Source: Triticum aestivum
Lineage: Eukaryota; Streptophyta; Magnoliopsida; Poales; Poaceae
Direction: 5' to 3'
Assembly (NCBI RefSeq): GCF_018294505.1
Contig: NC_057810.1
Coordinates: 709,813,563 to 709,877,562 of the forward strand
Length of the DNA: 64,000 nucleotides
Numbering within the stretch: the first letter of the stretch is position 1; each line of letters opens with the position of its first letter. This document shows positions 56,112 through 64,000 of the stretch, piece after piece. Both the position numbers and the translations under genes were made by a program. The notes beneath the pieces were generated by a model. The model had not been told where the DNA came from. It made no database searches and worked only from the letters and a program-made list of their open reading frames with translations.

Positions 56112-57557
56112 AGTGAAAGTGTATCGAGGACCGATTTGAAAGGAAACTGAGTTGCTGCAGGGGTAAGCTCATGTCATACGGAGGCCGGTTAAGACTGGAC
56201 TTCTATCGATCACGCTTCTTTTGGCAGGGTGATGAATTTAAAAGAAAATACCGGCTTGCTAAATGGGATATTATCTGTCGACCCAAAGACCAAGGAGGGC
56301 TTGGTATTGAGAATCTTGAACTTAAGAACAGATGCATTCTTAGTAAGTGGTTGTGGAAGCTCGCTTCCGGGACTGAAGCCATGTGGGCGCAGATCCTTCG
56401 CAGCAAGTACCTCCAGACTAGAACACTGTCCCAGGTAACAGTTAGGCCGACTGACTTGCCTTTCTGAAAAGGACTCATGAAAGTTAAACAATTACTGTTC
56501 AATAGGACAAGAGTTGTTATTGGAAATGGTGCTACTACACGTTTCTGGGAGGATACTTGGCTTGGCGACTCACCCTTGGCCATTCAATATCCGTCTTTAT
56601 ATCGTATTGCTCAACGACGTGAGGTGTTCGTTGCCACGGTATTTCAATCTATCCCCCTTAATATTCAGTTTAGACGGTCGCTAGCGGGCAATCGTTGGGA
56701 AGTTTGGCTCCATTTAGTTAGGAGACTAATGGAGGTTCAACTTTCTGACCAACCTGATGAATTACGCTGGAAGTTGACTAGGTCTGAAGTATTTACAGTT
56801 AAATCAATGTATATTGATATTATTAATTCGAACTCCATTCCAACTTCCAAGAATGTCTGGGATGTCAAAGTTCCTTTAAAAATAAAAGTGTTTATGTGGT
56901 TTCTCCATAAACAAGTTATTCTAACAAAGGACAATTTAATAAAGCGTAATTGGACAGGACCTACTAGGTGTAGTTTCTGTGATCGGGATCCTTTGGCGGA
57001 CGGTCCACATTGCTTTTAACATAACTCCATCGACTACTGTTAATGCTTTATTTGGGACTTGGCTTAATGGGATTGAGTCTACCTTAGCAAGACATATTCG
57101 GGTTGGAGTCTGCGCTTTGCTGTGGACCGTCTGGCTTTGCAGAAATGATTTGGTTTTTAACAGAACATCACGGATTCATTTTTTGCAGGTTATTTTCCGA
57201 GCTACGGCAGTGATCCGTTCGTGATCGCTACTCACTCCGATGGAGGCAAGGGAGCATTTGGTTACTGGGTCTATCCGTTGGGAGATGGTAGCTCGGGATA
57301 TCTTCAATCGGTTTGGATGACGGTCATGTAATAGGATAGGCAATTAGTTTACCTACCTTTTTTAGCCAGCCGGTTGTGGCATCTTATCCTGGCTAGTTTG
57401 TGTATCTAGCCTTTTGCGCTCTGTGTGAGCTGCTTTTTCTTTCTTTAAGGTTGAGACTTTGAAACTTTGTTGGCACAATTTAATTTTTGCTTAATAAGAT
57501 GGCCGTATGCATCATTCTTGATGCAGAGGCCGGGGAACCCCCCCTTTTCAAAAAAAA
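56112..57557 (+). mobile_element. 5'-truncated LINE with RT C-terminus and zf-RVT
   Basis: It begins inside ORF2 (DRFERKLSCCRGKLMSYGGRL) and goes on with FYRSRFFWQGDE, a KWDIICRPKDQGGLGIENL block and a zinc-binding end region (VPLKIKVFMWFLHKQV, CSFCDRD), the zf-RVT part of plant L1-type LINEs. ORF2 makes reverse transcriptase and endonuclease; only the C-terminal third is here. A stop at about 56,465 and others later inactivate it. After GGRL about 25-30 codons are missing without a frame break. The 3' tail has taataagatggccgtatgca, gatgcagaggccgggg and an A-run at 57,548-57,557. No target duplication is seen. Confidence 0.85.
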
Positions 57558-58490
57558 AATCTAATCTTGGCTGTAGATTCTAAATTCAACTGTCAAAATA
57601 ATTCTAATGATGTGGACTGATATGGCGGGCGGAGGCCGGACTAGTTTGCCGATGGACTATTCAGCAGGTGTCCTAGGAATCAAACGTTTTTAGTTCACCT
57701 CATTAGAGCCCGCCGGATATTGGTACGCTCATGCGGTTTTTTTTTCGCATATAGGGAAGATGTGTTCACGTCAGATGGCAGAGGTGGGTAACTTTCTTTA
57801 GTTTACACATGTTACGAAGATCGAACGGCTACAATACCTTAATATCTCATGGTCCACCAGATGAAGTGCCGGTATTTTCTTATTAACCTGAGATTTCGTA
57901 GCTAATATCTGTATTTTCCTTTTATTATATAATAGACAGATGTTCAAAATTTAAGGAAAATGCGCCATGTTTGTGTGAAATCCGGCCATGTTTGCATCAA
58001 TTTCATCCGGTTTTTCAAAAAAAGAGTTTGAAATGTAGATGGCTACGGTTGGATGGTGGCCTCCCGCATTCATGTCCTGTATTACTGGTAGACTTTCCAA
58101 CACTAATTACCCGGCAACACTGATCACTTCCAGACTAAAACTTGCTCAAGTTTGGATTACGTCAGTAAGGTCCGTGCATGAAATCCAAGAACAAGCGTGG
58201 TCTCAACGATGCAAGAGTTTGCTAAAGCATGGATAGGAGAGAATCATTACTTTGTCTGCCGGCCTGGACCACGAGTTCTCTGACGAGACACACGAGGCCG
58301 GCCGGCATGCACATGTGTAGGTACGTCCCTCACTTTGTCTGCAGGCTGCAACACAAGGCCGTATATATATACTCCGAGAGAAAACACAGTCAGGGCAACC
58401 CAACTGCAAGCTACTTCCTTCATCCCATAACGATTTTCAAACTAACAAAGCTAAAAAAACGTTTTTACATTATGGGACAGAGGGCGTAGC
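57558..58490. other. Intergenic upstream of kiwellin 4
   Basis: No gene recognised. Reading frames here are short and compositional. Confidence 0.4.
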
Positions 58491-58491
58491 T

Positions 58492-58498
58492 TATAAAC
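58492..58498 (+). promoter_or_regulatory. TATA box of kiwellin gene 4
   Basis: tataaac, 34 bases upstream of the ATG at 58,526, leaving a very short 5' leader. Confidence 0.5.
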
Positions 58499-58556
58499 CC
58501 TACGAGGAACTCTCTCATATTTACCATGGCGAGAACTACCAAGGTCGTGGTGATCT

Positions 58557-58561
58557 TTGGC
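58557..58561 (+). repeat. Target-site duplication of Copia, left copy
   Basis: ttggc, repeated exactly at 63,860-63,864. Confidence 0.95.
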
Positions 58562-58620
58562 TGTTAGACTGTATAGTTTCTGTATTTACATGTGTATACT
58601 GTAACGTTGTATACCACCTC

Positions 58621-58664
<44 letters not shown>

Positions 58665-58719
58665 ATAGGCCACCCCTAGAGGGTTGTGCCGGTTCCCCCC
58701 CAAAACCTATTGCCTTACA
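58562..58719 (+). repeat. 5' LTR of Copia
   Basis: 158 bases, tgttagactg...ccttaca. It contains a long (ta)n tract at 58,622-58,661. Confidence 0.92.
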
Positions 58720-58734
58720 TGGTATCACGCTAGG
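58720..58734 (+). other. Primer binding site of Copia
   Basis: tggtatcacgctagg follows the LTR directly; the first eight bases match the 3' end complement of initiator methionine tRNA used by most plant Copia elements. Confidence 0.8.
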
Positions 58735-58763
58735 TTACGTCCGCTTCCGCCTAAAACCCTAAA

Positions 58764-58794
<31 letters not shown>

Positions 58795-58833
58795 AACCGC
58801 CGCCGCCGTCGCCCAACCGCTGCAATCGCCGCT

Positions 58834-61800
58834 ATGTCGTCCACCGCTGCGTCCGGTTCCACCGCTGCCGGGTTCCTGCCGGCCTCCCTCGCGGCGCTTC
58901 TATCGCGGCCGCTGGACGCCGCCTCTCTTCAGGCGCCGATCGGGACGAGGAGCGTCGGCTCCCTGTTCGCGCTACCACCGGCTGCCTCCTCGCTTGGCCA
59001 GGCGCTTGCGGCCCACACCGCCGCCGCCCTGTCAACCGCGCTCGCCGCGCCCTCGGCAACCGCGCCGCTGGTGGCGGAGGACGTCGTGATGGCGGGCTTC
59101 GCGGCATCAACCGCGGCTGTCGCGCCCTCTGTCACCGCGTCGGTTGCCTCTCCGACTGTCTCCACGGTGGTTGCACCTCAGCCAGTCTCTTCGATGGGAT
59201 CGCAGCCGCCGCCGCCGTTTCACTTCGGCCATCTCATCACCATCAAGCTGTCGTCGGACAACTACATCTTCTGGCCCGCGCAGGTTCTTCCGCTTCTTGG
59301 GAGTCATTACCTGCTTGGCTATGTCGACGGATCTCTCCCTTGCCCTCCTGCGCTGGTGGACAACGTGCACGGTCCGTTCTATAATCCGGCTCACCGTGTT
59401 TGGACAGGGCAGGACCAGGCGAACCTCTCCTCCATCCAGGGGTCGCTCTCTCCGGCCGTTGCTGGTCTTGTTGTCTTCGCCAAGACGTCCCATGAGGCGT
59501 GGACTATTCTTGAGCGCTCGTTTGCGGCACAGTCGCAGGCTCGTGTATCTGCGCTCCATCGTCAACTTGGGGAGTGTCAGAAGCTTGACTCCACTGCCAC
59601 TGAGTTCTACAACAAGGTCAAGGGCCTCGCCGACATGTTGGCCTCCATTGGACAGCCCCTCACCGACTCCGAGTTCAACTCGTTTATTGTCAATGGTCTT
59701 GATGAGGAGTATGACGCCTTAGTCGAGATCATCAACGAGCGGGGCAACTCGACACCCATGCTGGCACACGAGGTCTTTTCTCGCCTCCTCCTCACTGAGC
59801 AACGGGTCGAGACGCGCCGCTCCAGGGGCAACGGTTCCCTCTCGGCCAACGCCGCCACCAAGGGTGGCCGCTCCTATTCATCATCACGGGCTCCTTCGGG
59901 GCAGCCACTACCGCCCGCCGCCTCGGCCCCCCCTCCTACTACGACATTACCGGGGGCTGGCTGTCCGCGTGTGTGTCAGCTTTGTGGCCGCGATGGGCAC
60001 TGGGCCTCGAAGTGTCACAAGCGCTTCCAGCGGAGTTTCCTTGGTCTCGGCAATGACGGCAAGGATACACGCAACCTTGCCCGTCAGGTCGCCATGGCTG
60101 ATCATCCGCCGCCGCAGAAGCAACAGGGACACACTCAGTCCTACTCCATCGATCCCCACTGGTACATGGACTCTGGGGCGACAGAGCACCTGACCAGCGA
60201 GATGGGGAAGCTTCACACTCGGGAACCCTATCATGGCTCCGACAAGATCCACACCGCCAATGGTGCAGGTATGCACATCTCTCATATTGGTCAAGCATCA
60301 CTTCTCACTAGACATGCCAATAGGAGTCTTGAGCTTCGCAATGTTCTTCGAGTTCCATCTGTGACACGTAATCTTCTTTCAGTTCCTAAACTCACACGTG
60401 ATAATAATGTGCTTTGTGAATTTCACCCTTTTGATCTTTTTATTAAGGATCGGGGCACGAGGGACATTCTTCTTAGTGGGCGGCTCTGCCAGGGCCTCTA
60501 TCGTCTGAAGCATCCTGGCGTCGCTCGCGTCTTCAGTGGAGTTCGGGTATCTCCGTCACAGTGGCATGCTCGTCTTGGTCACCCGACCACACCTATTGTC
60601 CGGCATGTTTTGCGTCGTCATGAGCTTCCTAGTGTGTCTAGCAATAAAGATGTAGCAGTGTGTGATGCTTGTCAGCAGGGGAAGAGTCATCAACTTCCTT
60701 TTTTGGAGTCCAGTCGTGAGGTGAAACATCCTTTAGAACTTGTGTTTTCAGATGTATGGGGTCCTGCTCAGACTTCTTTCAGTGGTCATAATTATTATAT
60801 CAGTTTCGTTGATGCTTAAAGTCGTTTTACCTGGCTTTATCTTATCAAACGTAAATCTGATGTGTTTGACATTTTTGTTCAGTTTCAAAAACATGTTGAA
60901 CGCCTTCTCAAGCACAAAATGGTTCATGTTCAGTCAGACTGGGGCGGCGAGTATCGCAAGCTCAACTCCTTCTTTCAGTCGCTTGGGATCGCTCACCGTT
61001 TAGCATGTCCACATACACATCAGCAGAATGGTTCAGTAGAACGTAAGCATCGTCACATTGTTGAAGCTGGTCTGACTCTTTTGGCCCATGCATCTGTTCC
61101 GTTTCGGTTTTGGAGTGATGCTTTCACCACTGCATGTTTTCTCATCAATCGTACTCCCACTCGTGTTTTGAACATGAAGACTCCCATTGAAGTTCTCCTT
61201 AATGAACAACCGGACTACACCTTTCTCAAGGTGTTTGGGTGTGCTTGCTGGCCCCATCTCCGTTCATATAACAAGCGCAAGCTCGAGTTTCGTTCCAAGA
61301 AGTGTGTTTTTCTTGGTTATAGCTCTCTTCATAAAGGATACAAATGTCTTCATGTGCCCACTAATCGTGTCTACATCTCTCGGGATGTTGTGTTTGATGA
61401 ACATGTATTTCCCTTTGCCAAACTCCCTGTGTCCACTACCGAGCCACCAACCATGCATTCATCCTCTGTTGCTTCTGACCAATTTGATGATGTTGCATAT
61501 TCTCCTCTGTTGTTGCCTAACCATGGTGCAGGCACTGGTCGTGGGGCTCGTTTGGAGATCTTGGAGGTGCCATCGTCCTCTTCGTCGCCATCGCCTTCCT
61601 CGTCGGCACCTTCTGTTGTGCATGAGGAGCACATGGCGCCCCTGCATGGCCTCGGTTCCCGTGCCCATGCACGGCCGATCGATGTCCCGGTCCGGTCGCC
61701 TATAGCTTCTGGGCTGCCTTCGCCACCGTCGCGCCATGCGACCCCGGCGACTGGGCCGGCCTCGCCGGTCCCCGTCTCGCCCAGGGCGTCTGGGCCGTTG

Positions 61801-63717
61801 TCACCAGGGCCGGCCTCGCCTGCTCTCGCCTCGCCGGCCTCGCCTGCTCTCGCCTCGCCAAGGCCGTCTGGGCCGTTGTCACCGGAGCTGGCCCTGCCCA
61901 TGCTCGGTTCGCCCATGGCCTCTGGGCCACTGTCGTCGGGTCCGGCCTCGCTATTCAGCCCGGAGCCGTCCGTCCCGGGCTCTCCCGAGGCGACGACGGC
62001 ATCTCCGTCGACCGTGACGTCTCCATCACCCTCGCCTCCGCCGGCTCCTGCTGCTACTCTACGTCCACATACGCGCAGTCGGAGTGGCATTTTTCAGCCT
62101 AAGCAGCGTCACGATGGAACAGTTGCTTGGTTAGCGGCGTGCATGTCTGCTGCTCTTGCAGATCCATCCTCTGAGCCACACGCGTATCAAGCTGCTATGC
62201 GCATTCCTCATTGGAGAGAGGCTATGAAGCAGGAGTATCAAGCGCTTATTCGCAATCAGACATGGACTCTTGTTCCTCCACCATCACGGGTTAATGTCAT
62301 TGATTCAAAATGGGTTTTCAAAGTGAAGAGGCATTCTGATGGGTCCATTGAGCGCTACAAAGCTCGTCTGGTTGCTCGTGGTTTTCGACAGCGTTTTGGT
62401 CTTGACTATGAAGACACCTTCAGTCCAGTGGTCAAGCCTACTACCACCAGACTTCTTCTCTCTCCTGCCGTTACTCGAGGTTGGTTTCTTCGTCAGCTTG
62501 ATGTTCAAAATGCTTTTCTTCATGGTGTGTTGGAGGAGGAGGTTTATATGCACCAGCCTCCGGGTTTCTCTTATCCGGATCGCCCTGATCATCTCTGTCG
62601 TCTGTCCAAGGCAATTTATGGTCTGAAGCAGGCTCCTCGTGCTTGGCATGCTCATCTTGCAATGGCTCTTTGTGCTCATGGTTTTGCATCATCAACTGCT
62701 GACTCCTCACTGTTTCTTCTTCAAAGGCCTGAGGTTACTATGTACTTGTTGGTCTATGTAGATGATATCATTTTGGTCATCTCCTCTCAGTCGGCTGCTA
62801 CTGCGCTTGTTCGCTCGCTTGGTGCTGATTTTGCGGTCAAGGACCTTGGGAAGCTTCATTACTTTCTTGGTGTGGAGGTTACTTCTCGGGCTGCTGGCCT
62901 TGTTATGACGCAGAAGAAGTACTCTCTCGATTTGTTGCAGCGAGCTGGGATGCTTAAGTGCAAACCGACGACTACACCCATGTCTACCACTGATAAGCTC
63001 ATTGCTGTTGATGGTGTGCTTCTCTCTTCGTCTGATGCGACAGAGTACAAGAGTATTGTTGGTGGGCTTCAGTACTTGACGATCACGCGACCGGACATTT
63101 CCTTTGCTGTTAACCAAGTTTGCCAGTATCTGCAGTCACCCCGTGATACTCATTGGTCTACTGTTAAGCGTATTTTGCGCTACATTCGTTTCACGGTGGC
63201 TCATGGATTGCATATTCGGCCGTCTGACTCTGGTTGTCTTTCAGCATATTCTGATGCAGACTGGGCTGGCAATCTAGATGACAGACGATCCACGGGGGGT
63301 TATGCTGTATTCTTTGACTCTAACCTGATTGCCTGGAGTGCTCGGAAACAGGCTACTGTCTCACGTAGCAGTACTGAGGCTGAGTATAAGGCTGTGGCCA
63401 ATGCCACTTCGGAGATTATCTGGGTACAGTCCTTGCTTTGAGAATTGGGCATATCCCAATCACAGCCTCCTGTTCTTTGGTGTGATAACATTGGTGCTAC
63501 ATACCTTTCTGCAAATCCGGTATTCCATGCCCGAACGAAACACATTGAAGTTGACTATCACTTTGTGCGTGAACGTGTCTCTCAGAAGCAACTACAGATC
63601 AAGTTTATTTCTTCCAAGGATCAACTTGCTGACATCTTCACCAAGCCATTGCCTTTACCACAGTTTGACACTTGCAGGCACAATCTTACCCTTCTAGATT
63701 CTTTAGGAAGTGGCTAA
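58834..63717 (+). pseudogene. Copia gag-pol polyprotein with two stops
   Basis: 1,627 codons in one frame from ATG 58,834. Order: Ala/Ser-rich start; gag (about residues 130-330, KLSSDNYIFW, ARVSALHRQL); CCHC knuckle (CQLCGRDGHWASKCH, about 381-395); protease DSG at 446; integrase (WHARLGHP, CDACQQGK, then D in FSDVWGP and SDWGGEY, E in QNGSVERKH); a Pro/Ser-rich linker; reverse transcriptase (WVFKVKRHSDG, YVDD at about 1,308); RNase H (YSDADWAG, and [12 protein letters not shown] at the end). TAA at 60,817-60,819 (in FVDA-stop-SRF) cuts the integrase; TGA at 63,439-63,441 (probably CGA) cuts RNase H. Both are single base changes. All enzyme motifs remain, so only read-through would yield full product. 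Confidence 0.9.
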
Positions 63718-63730
63718 GATTGAGGGAGGG
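63716..63730 (+). other. Polypurine tract of Copia
   Basis: aagattgagggaggg directly before the 3' LTR; primes plus-strand synthesis in this class. Confidence 0.8.
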
Positions 63731-63859
63731 TGTTAGACTGTATAGTTTCTGTATTTACATGTGTATACTGTAACGTTGTATACCACCTCATTATATATAT
63801 ATGTGATAGACCACCCCTAGAGGGTTGTGCCGGTTCCCCCCAAAACCTATTGTCTTACA
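63731..63859 (+). repeat. 3' LTR of Copia
   Basis: 129 bases; same start and end as the 5' LTR but with a much shorter TA tract. Confidence 0.92.
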
Positions 63860-64000
63860 TTGGCATTCTTGTTTTACTGCAGGTGTCATGCACCGCCAGT
63901 CAGGTCCGCGACCTCCCGGTGGTGATGTTGGTAAACGGCTTCCAGAATGGAGAGGAGGAAGGGCCAACGAGCTGCGACGGCCAGTACCACAGCGACGACC

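Larger units (their letters stand above)
58562..63859 (+). mobile_element. Copia LTR retrotransposon, short LTRs, near-intact
   Basis: LTRs at 58,562-58,719 and 63,731-63,859, both TG...CA; primer site tggtatcacgctagg (58,720, initiator-tRNA type); polypurine tract gattgagggaggg (63,718-63,730); exact 5-bp target duplication. The single polyprotein frame (58,834-63,717) has only two stops. The LTRs differ by a few transitions, by one C in a C-run and by the length of a TA repeat (about 29 bases), so the insertion is young compared with the Gypsy elements at the left. Confidence 0.95.
58526..64000 (+). pseudogene. Kiwellin gene 4 split by a Copia element, 3' end outside window
   Basis: ATG at 58,526 opens 12 codons (MARTTKVVVIFG) up to 58,561. 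The Copia element and a 5-bp duplication follow. The frame resumes at 63,865 in phase: ILVLLQVSCTAS, then a mature start (RDLPVVMLVNGF), a Glu-rich run and SCDGQYHSDD at the window edge. Together this is the signal peptide and first part of a kiwellin/ripening-related protein, close to the gene at 36,539 but on the other strand. The insertion falls in the hydrophobic core of the signal peptide. No other damage is visible, so the gene was probably functional until the insertion. The 3' half lies beyond base 64,000. Confidence 0.82.

Noticed and set aside
58684..58833. Start of the Copia polyprotein inside the LTR
   Set aside because: The frame is open there by chance; the first ATG after the primer site is at 58,834.
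60740..62090. Other-frame open reading frames inside the Copia polyprotein
   Set aside because: They are shadows of the true frame caused by GC-rich Pro/Ser codons.

Overview
The window is plant nuclear DNA from a Triticeae grass (wheat, Aegilops or a close relative). The evidence is of four kinds: nested Ty3/Gypsy elements carrying an antisense 'putative gypsy type transposon' gene; two CACTA elements with cactagt ends and accggt/cccggtt subterminal hairpins; Stowaway-type MITEs and LINE/SINE tails; and grass-type genes with GT-AG introns. The family assignments come from reading the sequence; no database search was run.

Layout. (1) 1-24,488 is a nest of transposons. Gypsy element B has gag-pol on the minus strand, and its left end lies outside the window. 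Its antisense coiled-coil gene was split by Gypsy element A (65-10,329), and its protease region was split by a truncated CACTA (17,451-21,203) carrying a small spliced cargo gene. Element A keeps LTRs, gag, protease and its own antisense gene but has no reverse transcriptase or integrase. It also contains an inverted copy of its own left border. (2) 24,489-37,645 is the genic island. It holds three kiwellin/ripening-related genes or relics on the minus strand and a polyamine oxidase gene of six exons with one premature stop. A 1.3-kb direct duplication flanks the oxidase, and LINE, SINE and MITE insertions are scattered through the island. (3) 37,646-49,670 is a complete CACTA element with matching ends and a 3-bp target duplication. 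It carries a small membrane-protein gene, a decayed TNP2-type transposase and a second gene ending in a Ulp1-like protease domain. (4) 49,674-58,500 is intergenic DNA with a long-arm foldback element, a Stowaway MITE, a cyclin-B gene fragment on the minus strand and a 5'-truncated LINE. (5) 58,526-64,000 is a fourth kiwellin gene on the plus strand. Its signal-peptide codons are split by a nearly intact, short-LTR Copia element with a perfect 5-bp target duplication.

The host genes all point to the cell wall or apoplast: secreted kiwellin-like proteins, which are defence-linked in cereals, and a secreted amine oxidase that makes hydrogen peroxide. Of these only the kiwellin gene at 36,111-36,539 reads as intact. 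Most coding sequences in the transposons carry stops that look like C-to-T changes in CGA, CAG or TGG codons, as expected for methylated, silenced repeats.
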